Assembly: GCA_035299505.1 (NCBI GenBank)
Contig: DATGWL010000101.1
Location: 62,001 to 126,000, forward strand
Source of the DNA: M3007 sp035299505
GTDB taxonomy: Bacteria > Bacteroidota > Bacteroidia > Chitinophagales > Saprospiraceae
Reading direction: 5' to 3'
DNA length: 64,000 nucleotides
Within the stretch, counting starts at the first letter, position 1; every line of letters begins with the position of its first letter. Made by a program: the position numbers and the translations under genes. The notes below the pieces were generated by a model. It did not search any database, was not told the DNA's origin, and was given only the letters and a program-made list of their open reading frames with translations. Shown one piece after another: positions 42,862-52,032 of the stretch.

Positions 42862-45795
42862 ATGAAACAAATCCTACTTACCACCTTCGTGTGGTTGCAA
42901 TTGCTCGCCTTTAATCAAGCTCAAACCTACCAGGATACCACTTTCACTGATCCGGTAGTTGTTTCTTTTGCACCAGATTTTGTCACGTTCAAGAATTGTC
43001 GTTTTGTAGGCATTAATGGAGTGGCCCTGTACATTGAGGGGTCTGGTGTACTCGTTTCTGATTGTACGTTTGAGGATATAAATTCCACTGCTATTCAGGC
43101 TTTTGGTGGTGAAGTTTACCTTACTTCAGATACCTTTTCCCAGATTCATGGTTCGGCCATCATTGCTGAATTTGGCGCCATGATTGTGCTGGATTGTTCG
43201 TTTTCCGACATTAAGCGGACAGCCGTACGTACCATCGAAGCCGATGTAACAGAAGTGAGCGGTAGCACCATCAATGGAGCAGAAAAAGGCATCTATGTGA
43301 GTGGTATTGAGGGTGTGTCGGAGGTGCTGGTGGCTAATAACCATTTGGACCGAATTGGTTTAGATTCCTTAGATACTGATGGGACCGCTATCCAGGTTTC
43401 AGTTGCTGCTTCAGTCAAAATTCTGGAAAACACCATAGACAGCTGTTTTGGCCATGGTATTAACCTGGTTAATGGGGCCATTGGTTCTGCAGAGCTACAG
43501 GGAAACCAGATCAGTTACATCAATGGCCATGGTATTTATGGTGGAAATGATGTACACAATGGATTGGTCAAACTCAATCAAATAGCTCATACAGGATATT
43601 GGGGAGGATTTCAGGCCAGCCACGAGGCTGGTATTTATTGGAAAGGGCCAGATGCACGTATTGAACAAAATCACATTCACCACACTTCAGATTCAGAATG
43701 TGCACAGGGGGAGAATTGTGGCGCAGGGATCATTCTGGGCACTACTGCTATCGTTTCCCGAAATCTGATACACGATTCCAATGGAGATGGTATTATTTAC
43801 CAATCTGATAATGAAGCAGGCCAGTCGCCCTTGTCTGTTTACAATAATCAGGTGTACGATGTAGCGTACAGAACCCTTCTTTATCTGGGCGATTTTTCTG
43901 ATAATCAACCAGATAACACCATAATTCGCAACAATACCCTGCACAGCAAAACTGCACCTAATATTGCAATGGCCGGGGTTTCAAAGCCGGTTCAGCTGGA
44001 GGGAAATATCCTGATTGTAGAGAATAATCCGGTACTTTCTTCCTATGTTTCCTATTCCGGAGGACAGGTGCTGACGGATCAATTCAACCTCAAAGCCCCC
44101 GGCGATCTTGGTTTTGTCAACTTTGCCGGTCGTGATTTCCACCTGGCTGATGAAACCTCACCTGCCCATAAAATCATTCCTCAAAACTTTGGTTTGCCCA
44201 ACGACGATTATGACGGCGAACTGCGTCTGGGCTTACGCGATGCCGGCGCAGATGAATTGAACGCCGAGGGCGCTATTTGTGGCTGCAACAACTGCCCCAG
44301 TGTTATTGAAGACTTTTTCACGGGCGATTTCACATTTTCCGTTATTTCAGCGGCCAACAACGATTTGTCTTCTTCTGCACAGGGCGTTTGCGGCGTGCGT
44401 GTGGAGTTTGAGCACCAATACCTTGGCGATCTGAGTATGGAGCTCATTTCACCTGCCGGCCAAAAAGTGCAGTTGATTGGTCCGTCCGGATTTTTTGGCG
44501 GCACTGCCAATACCAAATGGAATATCGGGTTCACGCCATGTTTATTCCCGGCAAGTCCTGATCCGGGCTTTTCAGCGGCTTGGAACAGCAATCAGCTTTG
44601 GGGCCAGTCAGGTTCCTATTCCGGTGTTTATTACCCTGCAACCGGCTGCCTGGAGAATTTTGATGAAGGCACAGTTACGGGCGACTGGACTTTGCGGGTG
44701 TTTGACAACCAATCTAACGATGGCGGTACCGTACTTGGCTTTGAGGTCATGTTCTGCAACGAAGAAGAAGTTGGCTGCTTTTTGTGCAGCGGCCCTCCGG
44801 TAGCTGGCTTGAATGTGTCGAACGTAGGATCCTGGGGCATCACCCTGGAAAGCGCCACCACCGGAGCGCCAACCGCATATCAAATTGATTTTGGCGATGG
44901 CCAAACCGGCTTCACACTGCCAACTTTCCACGAATACCAAACACCGGGTACATATCTGGTCAGGTTGATAGCTTCAAACGAATGTGGTCAGGATACCACT
45001 TATGTACCTGTACAGGTGTTTGGCGGCCCCCCGGTAGCCTTTGCTTTTGTAGATCCGGAGGAAGGTTGTGCGCCGTTGACCGTACAGGCACATGTCATCC
45101 AGGAGGATCATGTAGATACCTGGCACTGGTTCTTTCCTGGTGGCGTACCCTCAGAATCTTTTGAAAAAGAACCTACGGTGGTGTTCCCGCAGGTAGGTAT
45201 TTACACCATAAGTCTGGAAATAAGCAACGCGCTTGGTACTACGGAAATCCCGGAAATAGCTACGTTGGTGTTGACAGACAGCCTGTTGAATCCAAGTTTC
45301 AATGTTCAGGTGGTGAACAATGTGATTCAGGTAACCAATACAACCCAGGGTGCAGGCTCCTTCTTCTGGTCGCTCAATGGCGGAGATCCGGTGGGTTTGA
45401 ATACCAGTCCCTTCCTTTTTGAGGTAGATTCTACTGGTACGTATCAAATTACCCTGTCTGCCACCAACGATTGCGGGGTAGCCATCAAAAACACCTCAGT
45501 GCCGGTTATCATTACCGGATTAGATCAACTGACTATTCAAGGCTGGAAATTCCAGGTATCGCCCAACCCGACAAGCGGTCCGTTCCGGTTGCAGGTAGAC
45601 GCGCCAAATTCAGCGGATGCTACCATTCAAATACTGAATGCACTGGGACAAGTTGTTTTTAATCAATCTGTTGGATTGCAATCGGGACAAAACAATATCC
45701 CAATGGATCTAAGCAACCAGCCAGCAGGAGCTTACCAGATCAGACTGCAAACTACACAAGGCAGCGCCACCCTCAGAATCATAATGAGTGAGTGA
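42862..45795 (+). CDS. Large T9SS surface protein: beta-helix, P-domain, PKD
   Basis: 977 residues from ATG 42862 (MKQILLTTFVW); the longer frame is rejected because it hides the signal peptide (ending NQAQ). Residues about 40-440 are a right-handed beta-helix with NOSIP-like repeats (SDCTFEDINSTAIQ and similar). About 475-640 is a proprotein-convertase P-domain (VRVEFEHQYLGDLSMELISPAGQ, TVTGDWTLRVFDNQ). Two PKD-like domains follow (FGDGQTGFTLPTFHEYQTPG; HWFFPGGVPSESFEKEP), then a type A T9SS domain (VSPNPTSGPFRLQV to the end). The final codons M-S-E and the stop come from a TGAG repeat. Likely an adhesin or polysaccharide-binding protein. Confidence 0.85.
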   Translation: MKQILLTTFVWLQLLAFNQAQTYQDTTFTDPVVVSFAPDFVTFKNCRFVGINGVALYIEGSGVLVSDCTFEDINSTAIQAFGGEVYLTSDTFSQIHGSAIIAEFGAMIVLDCSFSDIKRTAVRTIEADVTEVSGSTINGAEKGIYVSGIEGVSEVLVANNHLDRIGLDSLDTDGTAIQVSVAASVKILENTIDSCFGHGINLVNGAIGSAELQGNQISYINGHGIYGGNDVHNGLVKLNQIAHTGYWGGFQASHEAGIYWKGPDARIEQNHIHHTSDSECAQGENCGAGIILGTTAIVSRNLIHDSNGDGIIYQSDNEAGQSPLSVYNNQVYDVAYRTLLYLGDFSDNQPDNTIIRNNTLHSKTAPNIAMAGVSKPVQLEGNILIVENNPVLSSYVSYSGGQVLTDQFNLKAPGDLGFVNFAGRDFHLADETSPAHKIIPQNFGLPNDDYDGELRLGLRDAGADELNAEGAICGCNNCPSVIEDFFTGDFTFSVISAANNDLSSSAQGVCGVRVEFEHQYLGDLSMELISPAGQKVQLIGPSGFFGGTANTKWNIGFTPCLFPASPDPGFSAAWNSNQLWGQSGSYSGVYYPATGCLENFDEGTVTGDWTLRVFDNQSNDGGTVLGFEVMFCNEEEVGCFLCSGPPVAGLNVSNVGSWGITLESATTGAPTAYQIDFGDGQTGFTLPTFHEYQTPGTYLVRLIASNECGQDTTYVPVQVFGGPPVAFAFVDPEEGCAPLTVQAHVIQEDHVDTWHWFFPGGVPSESFEKEPTVVFPQVGIYTISLEISNALGTTEIPEIATLVLTDSLLNPSFNVQVVNNVIQVTNTTQGAGSFFWSLNGGDPVGLNTSPFLFEVDSTGTYQITLSATNDCGVAIKNTSVPVIITGLDQLTIQGWKFQVSPNPTSGPFRLQVDAPNSADATIQILNALGQVVFNQSVGLQSGQNNIPMDLSNQPAGAYQIRLQTTQGSATLRIIMSE

Positions 45796-45903
45796 ATGAG
45801 TGGGGGTTTTTACCACTAAGCCACAGAGGGCACTAAGAGAGTGATTTTTCTTAGTGCCCTCTGTGGCTTAGTGGTAAACTCCCTCACTCCCTCATTCACT
45901 CAT
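45784..45903. repeat. Inverted repeat spanning two convergent stop codons
   Basis: Arms of about 55 nt: outer TGAG-type units (ATGAGTGAGTGAATGAG at 45785-45801; complement at about 45886-45903), inner perfect 26-nt arms containing CCACTAAGCCACAGAGGGCA and its complement, with a loop of about 10 nt. Both flanking CDSs end inside it with the same codons, M-S-E-stop. Confidence 0.92.
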
Positions 45904-46767
45904 TGGTATAGCGGGTAGAACGGGCTTGAATACGATAACCGTCCGGCGGTTTTTTTGCCTGCCTTCCTGGGTCTCGTTGGAGGTGATGGGATAAAATTCG
46001 CCTTTGCCAATCGGGGTTACCTGGTTGGCATTGACATTGAAATCCCGAATGAGAATACGAATGATATTGGTGGCCCGGGTAAGGCTCCAGTCCCAGGTGT
46101 CTTTCAGATTTTTTTCTTTAGGAGGCAATACATTGTCGGTATATGCCACCAAATCAACAGAAAGCGCCGGCCGCGCTGCCAGAAACTCTGCCAGAGGTTG
46201 AAGCAAATCGCGGCCTTTAGTGCTGACGTTCACGCCGGTGGCTTCAAATACCATAGCATCTGGCAGGGTCAGGGTAACGGCATCTCCTTCGATGGCCGTG
46301 GTTACCCCGGATATACTGAAACCACCAAAGGTTCGCTGAAGATCTGTTTCCAGCTCTGCGAGGATGGTTTTTCGTTTGTCCTGAACCGATTTCACCTTTT
46401 GGATCACCGCATTGCGCTGCTCCAGCGTTTGTTTGGTATTAGCCAGGTTTTTTTCCAGATTAGATTTCTCTGTAGCCAGTTTGCTGGCAGACTCGCCCAT
46501 AGATTGGGTGGTATTAGCCAGCTGGTCTTTCAGGTCTTCAATTTCTGCATCCTGTTTGCCCAAATCACGGGCCAGGTTTTCGGTGTTTTTGATGAGTTGC
46601 GCGGTTTCTTTGCGGCGTTCAAGTATTTCCTGAACTAAGATTTTTTCCCTGGCCTCTGCGGCTGTACGGGCTGTAAGTTCCGCACGGTAAATGCGTTTTT
46701 TGACGCAGGAGGAAAAAATGAGGGCAACAATCAGGCCGGTGAAAATGATCAGCTTTTGTGTCTGCAT
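45892..46767 (-). CDS. OmpA-family lipoprotein with coiled coil
   Basis: 291 residues. Signal and lipobox at IFSSC (Cys about 21), then a coiled coil to about residue 145 (heptads in LARDLGKQDAEIEDLKDQL and NLEKNLANTKQTLEQRNAVI). The OmpA C-terminal peptidoglycan-binding domain occupies about 170-285 (LQPLAEFLAARPALSVDLVAYTDN, LTRATNIIRIL, PIGKGEFYPITSNETQEGRQKNRRTVIVF). It probably anchors the outer membrane to the cell wall. The last residues and stop come from the TGAG repeat. Confidence 0.9.
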   Translation of the reverse strand: MQTQKLIIFTGLIVALIFSSCVKKRIYRAELTARTAAEAREKILVQEILERRKETAQLIKNTENLARDLGKQDAEIEDLKDQLANTTQSMGESASKLATEKSNLEKNLANTKQTLEQRNAVIQKVKSVQDKRKTILAELETDLQRTFGGFSISGVTTAIEGDAVTLTLPDAMVFEATGVNVSTKGRDLLQPLAEFLAARPALSVDLVAYTDNVLPPKEKNLKDTWDWSLTRATNIIRILIRDFNVNANQVTPIGKGEFYPITSNETQEGRQKNRRTVIVFKPVLPAIPMSE

Positions 46768-46835
46768 AGTTCACAAATGGATGGTGCGTGCAAAAAAGAA
46801 AGGCACAAAGGTGATAAATCCCTTTCTGCCTTTCC

Positions 46836-46861
46836 AAAAATAGCCGGAGTTCTTTCCGGCT
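46836..46861 (-). terminator. Intrinsic terminator after the type B T9SS protein gene
   Basis: AGCCGGA (46842-46848) pairs with TCCGGCT (46855-46861) around a 6-nt loop, followed on the minus strand by five T residues (46840-46836). It starts directly after the stop codon at 46862. Confidence 0.75.
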
Positions 46862-49132
46862 TTATCGGACTAATGTGGCAAAACCTTTGTACTCTTTTTG
46901 TTCTCCTCTGGGACCCGTGAACGTGACTACATAGATATAAACACCTTCAGGAGATAGTTTTCCGGCGTTGTTTTTCTCGCCATTCCATTTGTCATTAGGG
47001 TTGGTGGTTGAATATACCAGCTCACCCCAACGATTCCAGATGGTCATGTTGAAATTGGTTACACCGTTCAGGTATCCTTTCCCAAAGAAATCATCATTCA
47101 CGCCATCACCATTCGGAGAGAATGCATTGGGCATATACCAGGTAAATTCCGGGCGAATATCCAGTTCCTTTGAAATGGAATCCTTACAACCAGCCGGGTG
47201 TGTCACAATCAGGCGCACAGTTACTTTCCCGGTGTCCAGGAAGGTATGCGTTGGGTTTTGTTCCAGGGATGTGTGGTTTGGGCCCAATTGCCAGTTCCAG
47301 CGCGAAGCTCCAACAGATTGGTCAATGAACGTAACCGTATTGTTGAAATTGGTCAGATCGGTCTCCGGATCGCAGTCAAATGCTGCAATAGGGGAGGGCT
47401 CCACCCGAATCAGGTTGGGGAAGTCTGCATCAATGTAACAACCCAGCGGAGAAGTGATTTCTACACGTACATCATACACGCCTTGTTCATCGTACAAGTG
47501 CGTAGGACTGATCACACTATTGGTAGAGTCTCCATCCCCAAAATACCAGACAATCTTGTAAGTTTCATCAATTGGGGTAGACAGGTTATCAAAAAAGATA
47601 TCGGCGGGCGCGCAACCCAGGAAGCTGCTGGGCTTAATGATGATAACCGGTGGTACCGGATACCAGGCAATCACAGCAGTAGTATCATCCGAGCATTGGT
47701 TCCCATCGGCTACTTTAAGGGTTATGGGATAATTACCGGGTTCTGCATACTGGAAACTGGGGTTTTGCTCGTTTGAGCTGGCGCCGGGTATACCAAACGA
47801 CCATTTCCATTGATTTACGCCCCCTTCTCCATAAGATTGATCCGTAAACAATACAGGTCCGGCCACACAGGTGTCGTAGTCAAAGGTGAAATCTGCATGA
47901 ATTTCCGGATAGATTTGTACCCGGATGAATGCCGTGTCGCTGCAGCCGCCATCTTCCTGGTTGATGAGCAGCAGACCATTGTAAATGCCGGTATCCGGGA
48001 AGGTAAAGGCAGTAAACCACTTGTTTACCTTGTCGCTTACGGTTGTTCCATTGATGTCGAATCTCCATTCAACATCTTTTACATTGGAAGCAACAGTGGT
48101 TTTGTTTTCAAGGAAAATGGTCTTTTCTCCGCAGGATTTGATGGTATATTCTTCCAGATTAATGGTAAGAGAGTCGGCCGCCAGTTTGGCGTCAATATCC
48201 GGTGTACAATCCGCCACATTGAACTGAAATTCTCTTTGTACAGTAGACAAAAGCTGACCGTTCCGGTATTCCTGTACACAAACGGCTACTACAAATTGCC
48301 CAACTATTTCCGGCGTACCGGTGATAACGCCGGTTACGGGATTGATGGTTATCTGCGGATCTCCGCCCATGGGCGATTGGGGCGAATAAGTGGGCAGTGC
48401 ATAAGGTACATTATCGAAGGGCGGTGAACATGGCGGTGTAGGTTGTGCGCCAATGCAGGAATACAAATCGGGGGTAAACGTGATATTACCGCCGCCAGAC
48501 AGTGCCTGACAGAAGCTGTACACCAGAAGATCGCCATCAGCATCGGTTGCTGAGTGGTTGAATACCAGCGGGAAATTATTGCAGATAATGATGGGTGGGA
48601 AGTTGGTGTACACCGGGCTGTTATTGTTGGCAGCCATCGCATCCGGTGTTAATTCAATTTGATAGGTGGCGCCCACATCGCCGGGATTTACAATGTTAGT
48701 GATGGTGTTGTTGCGGCAACATCGCTGATAAACAATGAAATAGCTTTGATTGGTTAGTACCGGCAATGTTGCTTCAAAATTGTAAACTGCTTCTTCCACA
48801 CAAACCAGCGGAATATTGGTTACACATTGCGGCGTATCCGGAATGAGTTTGGTATAGTCGTAGTTGTTGATACTGTATGTAGAATGCAGGGAATTGACAT
48901 TTTCCGTGCCCTGATAAATAGCGAAAGAGGCCGGTGAGTCGAAATTAGCGCCATTCCCATAACAGTCGCGATAAATGCGCATGGTAAAACGCCAGCGCTT
49001 CATACCAGGGGTGGGCTCTCCCAGGTACGTGTAGGTAATGCCTCCACCAATGATGTGACGGCCTTCCGCTTGCGACGGAAGCAAAAACAGCGTCAGAAGC
49101 GCCCAAAAAAGTAGTTTAGCGTTGCGATTCAT
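46862..49132 (-). CDS. PKD-repeat surface protein with type B T9SS domain
   Basis: 756 residues. A signal peptide (about 1-24, ending AEG) precedes an N-terminal domain common in Bacteroidota adhesins (RHIIGGGITYTYLG, RIYRDCYGNG) and several PKD domains (WKWSFGIPGASSNEQNPSFQYAEPG, IVWYFGDGDSTNSVISPTHLYDEQG). The C-terminus has the type B (gliding-motility-associated) sorting signal: FSPNGDGVNDDFFGKG, then WNRWGELVYSTTNP and YIYVVTFTGPRGEQKEYKGFATLV. It is exported by T9SS and likely attached to or released from the cell surface. Closed by its own terminator. Confidence 0.9.
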   Translation of the reverse strand: MNRNAKLLFWALLTLFLLPSQAEGRHIIGGGITYTYLGEPTPGMKRWRFTMRIYRDCYGNGANFDSPASFAIYQGTENVNSLHSTYSINNYDYTKLIPDTPQCVTNIPLVCVEEAVYNFEATLPVLTNQSYFIVYQRCCRNNTITNIVNPGDVGATYQIELTPDAMAANNNSPVYTNFPPIIICNNFPLVFNHSATDADGDLLVYSFCQALSGGGNITFTPDLYSCIGAQPTPPCSPPFDNVPYALPTYSPQSPMGGDPQITINPVTGVITGTPEIVGQFVVAVCVQEYRNGQLLSTVQREFQFNVADCTPDIDAKLAADSLTINLEEYTIKSCGEKTIFLENKTTVASNVKDVEWRFDINGTTVSDKVNKWFTAFTFPDTGIYNGLLLINQEDGGCSDTAFIRVQIYPEIHADFTFDYDTCVAGPVLFTDQSYGEGGVNQWKWSFGIPGASSNEQNPSFQYAEPGNYPITLKVADGNQCSDDTTAVIAWYPVPPVIIIKPSSFLGCAPADIFFDNLSTPIDETYKIVWYFGDGDSTNSVISPTHLYDEQGVYDVRVEITSPLGCYIDADFPNLIRVEPSPIAAFDCDPETDLTNFNNTVTFIDQSVGASRWNWQLGPNHTSLEQNPTHTFLDTGKVTVRLIVTHPAGCKDSISKELDIRPEFTWYMPNAFSPNGDGVNDDFFGKGYLNGVTNFNMTIWNRWGELVYSTTNPNDKWNGEKNNAGKLSPEGVYIYVVTFTGPRGEQKEYKGFATLVR

Positions 49133-49201
49133 GGATATGTTCAGTTATGGGAGATATTTTTTGTTAGAACAATAAAAGAAACAACAGGTTTTGCCGTTCG
49201 G

Positions 49202-49232
49202 TTGTTATCAGCAAACACTGTTGCTACCTTTG
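49202..49232 (+). promoter_or_regulatory. Promoter of the threonylcarbamoyl-AMP synthase gene
   Basis: TTG at 49202-49204 and TACCTTTG at 49225-49232 with a 20-nt spacer; fits the Bacteroidota consensus. It lies about 50 nt before the ATG at 49283. Confidence 0.7.
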
Positions 49233-49282
49233 CCGCCGTCAAAAGTACAGCCTGCTTTCCATTTATCAACTAATTGCACCTC

Positions 49283-49855
49283 ATGTTCCTGCTACGCGAC
49301 GACATTTCTGATATTGCACAACTGATGAAAAACGGTAAAATCATCTGTTATCCAACGGATACTATCTGGGGAATCGGGTGCGATCCGTTTTACGAACCCA
49401 GTGTTAGCCGCCTGAATACCATCAAAGGTCATGCACCCGAAAATGGTTATGTACTTTTGGTATCAAACGTAGAAATGCTCAAAAAATATGTCCCCAAATT
49501 GCATCCACGTTTGGAAACCCTGTTAGCACACCATACCCGGCCACTCACTATGGTTTATCCGGAGTCTTCCGGGTTGCCTGCATGGGTAAAAGCCAAAAAC
49601 GGTTCGGTGGCCATTCGTGTTGCCTCCGACGAATTTTGCCAGACTCTAATCGAAGCCTTTGGCGCACCTATCATCAGCACCGCTGCCGCCAAGTTCGATC
49701 AGCCTTATCCGCCTACCTTTGGAGCGGTTAGCAGCGAAATTTTAGTGGCTGTAGACTATGTGGTGAAATATCGCCAGGACGATAAAGAACCTGCTGAGCC
49801 ATCACCTATTGCCCGACTGGATCGATACCAGGAACTTGAATTTGTACGGGAATAA
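49283..49855 (+). CDS. tsaC: L-threonylcarbamoyladenylate synthase (Sua5/YrdC family)
   Basis: 190 residues from ATG 49283; a TTG three codons upstream is possible but unneeded. Motifs: GKIICYPTDTIWGIGCDPFYEPSV, RPLTMVYPE, NGSVAIRVASDEFC and PIISTAAAKFDQPYPPTF. The enzyme makes threonylcarbamoyl-AMP from threonine, bicarbonate and ATP for the t6A37 modification of tRNAs reading ANN codons. It converges on the Gfo/Idh gene with 24 nt between stops. Confidence 0.93.
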   Translation: MFLLRDDISDIAQLMKNGKIICYPTDTIWGIGCDPFYEPSVSRLNTIKGHAPENGYVLLVSNVEMLKKYVPKLHPRLETLLAHHTRPLTMVYPESSGLPAWVKAKNGSVAIRVASDEFCQTLIEAFGAPIISTAAAKFDQPYPPTFGAVSSEILVAVDYVVKYRQDDKEPAEPSPIARLDRYQELEFVRE

Positions 49856-49879
49856 CCATTATTTGCTCCCCAATATCCG

Positions 49880-50872
49880 CTAAACCAATTCAGCAATATT
49901 TCGCCGGATCTCAATTTCTTTCAGAATTTGATGAGCTAGTTTCAGGGCATTGAACCCATCCTGAAGGGTTACTACAGGCGGTTTTTGAGCAGCAATGGCT
50001 TCGTGGAAAGTCTCCAGTTCGCGCTGGATGGCATTCACCGGGGCGGATTCCGGCATGGATAATTGCAGCCATTTTTTACCTGCCGGAGTGTCAAACTCCA
50101 TCAGGTTGTCTGTTGGCGGCAAATCGGCAGCATCGGTTTCGTAAAGCCGTACTATTTGCGCGTTCTTATCCAAAAAATCCAGACTCAGGTAATGATCCTG
50201 CTGGAAGAGACGCATTTTGCGCATTTGTTTCATGGAAATCCGGCTGGCTGTCAGGTTGGCCACACAGCCGTTGGCAAATTCAATTCGGGCATTAGCAATA
50301 TCCGGTGTATGGCTCAGTACAGCTACACCGCTCGCACTCACTTTTTTAACCGGTGATTTTACCAAATGCAGCACCAGATCCAGATCATGGATCATTAAAT
50401 CCAGGATAACAGACACCTCTGTTCCTCTGGGTTGAAAGGCTGCCAGGCGATGCCCCTCTATGAACATGGGGTTCAATTGCATGCCTCCCAGCGCAGTAAA
50501 TGCCGGATTAAACCGCTCCACATGCCCAACCTGGACTGTTACACCGTGTTTTTCTACCAGTTTAATCAGCTTTTGACCCTCCTGGATGGTTTGGGTAACA
50601 GGTTTTTCAATAAAGGTATGCTTGCCGGCTTTAATGGCTTTAGCCGCCAGTTCGTAGTGAAAAGTGGTTGGTGTTACGATATCCAAGGCATCAACCTCTG
50701 CCAGCAGCCTGGACAGAGATGTAAACCTTTTGGCACCATATTGCGCAATGGCGGTTTCCGCGTTTTTATCGTCAGGATCGTAAAAGCCCACCAAATCCCA
50801 ACATTCAGTGGCTTGAATACACTTCAAATGGATTTTTCCAAGATGCCCTGCGCCCAAGAGTCCTATCCGCAT
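49880..50872 (-). CDS. Gfo/Idh/MocA-family NAD(P)-dependent oxidoreductase
   Basis: 330 residues from ATG 50872 (MRIGLLGAGHLGKIHL, the Rossmann GxGxxG). The longer frame would translate a TGAG repeat as HSLTHSLTHSFT and is rejected. Further motifs: VDALDIVTPTTFHYELAAKAIKAGKHTFIEKPVTQT (Glu-Lys-Pro active-site region) and HDLDLVLHLVK. These enzymes oxidise or reduce sugars and related compounds; the substrate is unknown. The repeat forms its leader, after korB. Confidence 0.9.
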   Translation of the reverse strand: MRIGLLGAGHLGKIHLKCIQATECWDLVGFYDPDDKNAETAIAQYGAKRFTSLSRLLAEVDALDIVTPTTFHYELAAKAIKAGKHTFIEKPVTQTIQEGQKLIKLVEKHGVTVQVGHVERFNPAFTALGGMQLNPMFIEGHRLAAFQPRGTEVSVILDLMIHDLDLVLHLVKSPVKKVSASGVAVLSHTPDIANARIEFANGCVANLTASRISMKQMRKMRLFQQDHYLSLDFLDKNAQIVRLYETDAADLPPTDNLMEFDTPAGKKWLQLSMPESAPVNAIQRELETFHEAIAAQKPPVVTLQDGFNALKLAHQILKEIEIRRNIAELV

Positions 50873-50913
50873 CAATGTGAATGAGTGAGTGAGTGAATGA
50901 GTGAGTGAGTGCC
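50873..50913. repeat. TGAG tetranucleotide array between korB and Gfo/Idh
   Basis: About nine imperfect 4-bp units (GTGA, ATGA) fill the whole 41-nt gap between the korB stop codon and the next ATG. Same family as 7818-7848 and the outer arms at 45784-45903. Confidence 0.85.
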
Positions 50914-51966
50914 TTATCTGAGTCCGGCGTTGATGCTGTCCAGCACTTGTTGTCCGGGGCACAAAACCTCTTTCTCCAGTGTATTCAAGGGTTGGGTGGT
51001 GGTGTTGAGCAGGCTGTGCAGGTCTCTGGTTTCCGGTTCGATGAAGATGAGGCCGGTCAGGATTTCACCACTGGCTTTAGCCTGGTACAACTTACTCACC
51101 GCCGAATGCCGGTCGCGGGGATTGAAGTCTGGCGCCAGTTTATTGAGGTGAATGGTAGAACCATCATGCAGCTGTACCGCCACTGTGTCGCCTTCTGCAT
51201 ATTCAGTGGTGATTTCCTCCATGATAGGCACAAAATCTACAGCCGCAGTAGCTTCAATGTGCTCCCGTGTGTAATCGTATGATTTCGTGGAACCTACGTT
51301 GTTGTTGAAGGTCACGCAGGGTGAAACCACATCAATCAGGGCAAAACCAGGATGCGACATGCCTGCTTTGATCAGCGGAATCAATTGATCCTTATCGCCG
51401 GAGAAACTGCGCGCCACAAAAGTAGCACCCAATTCCAGGGCCAATCCCACCATATCAATTGCCTGGTACAAGTTGGCTGCCCCGGATTTATTGATCGAAC
51501 CAAAATCGGCAGTAGCGGAGTCCTGACCTTTGGTCAAGCCATAGCAACCATTGTTCATGATGATGTACGTAATGTTCAGATTGCGCCGAATAGCATGCAC
51601 AAACTGTCCCATACCAATGGAAGCAGAGTCGCCGTCGCCGGAAACACCGATGTACATCAAATCACGGTTAGCCAGATAAGCGCCGGTGGCCACAGAAGGC
51701 ATTCGTCCGTGTACAGAGTTGAACCCGTGAGAGTTCGCCAGGAAATAGGTTGGCGTTTTGGATGAACAACCAATGCCGGATAGTTTGGCCACCTTATGCG
51801 GTTCCACGGCCATTTCAAAACAAGCCTGAATGATGGCTCCACTCACCGAATCGTGTCCGCAACCGGCACACAAGGTGGACAGAGCGCCTTCGTAGAACTT
51901 TCTGGTATAACCCAGTGCATTTTTAGGCGATTCCGGGTGGCGAAAAACTGGACGAACAAATGTCAT
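50914..51966 (-). CDS. korB: 2-oxoacid:ferredoxin oxidoreductase beta subunit
   Basis: 350 residues from ATG 51966. Thiamine-diphosphate subunit: LCAGCGHDSVSG with the cluster-type Cys pair, GIGCSSKTPTYFLANSHGFNSVHGRMPS, and the TPP motif GVSGDGDSASIGMGQFVHAIRRN ending NNGCYGLTKGQ. With KorA it oxidatively decarboxylates 2-oxoglutarate or a similar oxoacid to the acyl-CoA, reducing ferredoxin. It follows korA by 66 nt. Confidence 0.94.
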   Translation of the reverse strand: MTFVRPVFRHPESPKNALGYTRKFYEGALSTLCAGCGHDSVSGAIIQACFEMAVEPHKVAKLSGIGCSSKTPTYFLANSHGFNSVHGRMPSVATGAYLANRDLMYIGVSGDGDSASIGMGQFVHAIRRNLNITYIIMNNGCYGLTKGQDSATADFGSINKSGAANLYQAIDMVGLALELGATFVARSFSGDKDQLIPLIKAGMSHPGFALIDVVSPCVTFNNNVGSTKSYDYTREHIEATAAVDFVPIMEEITTEYAEGDTVAVQLHDGSTIHLNKLAPDFNPRDRHSAVSKLYQAKASGEILTGLIFIEPETRDLHSLLNTTTQPLNTLEKEVLCPGQQVLDSINAGLR

Positions 51967-52032
51967 AATGCGTAAAAATCTACAAATGTTAACGCCCCGC
52001 TGGGGCATGATGGGTGCTGGGGTATTGGATAT

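Noticed and set aside
50873..50962. N-terminal extension of the Gfo/Idh protein
   Set aside because: It would translate the TGAG array and korB sequence; the Rossmann start MRIGLLGAG at 50872 is the natural one.
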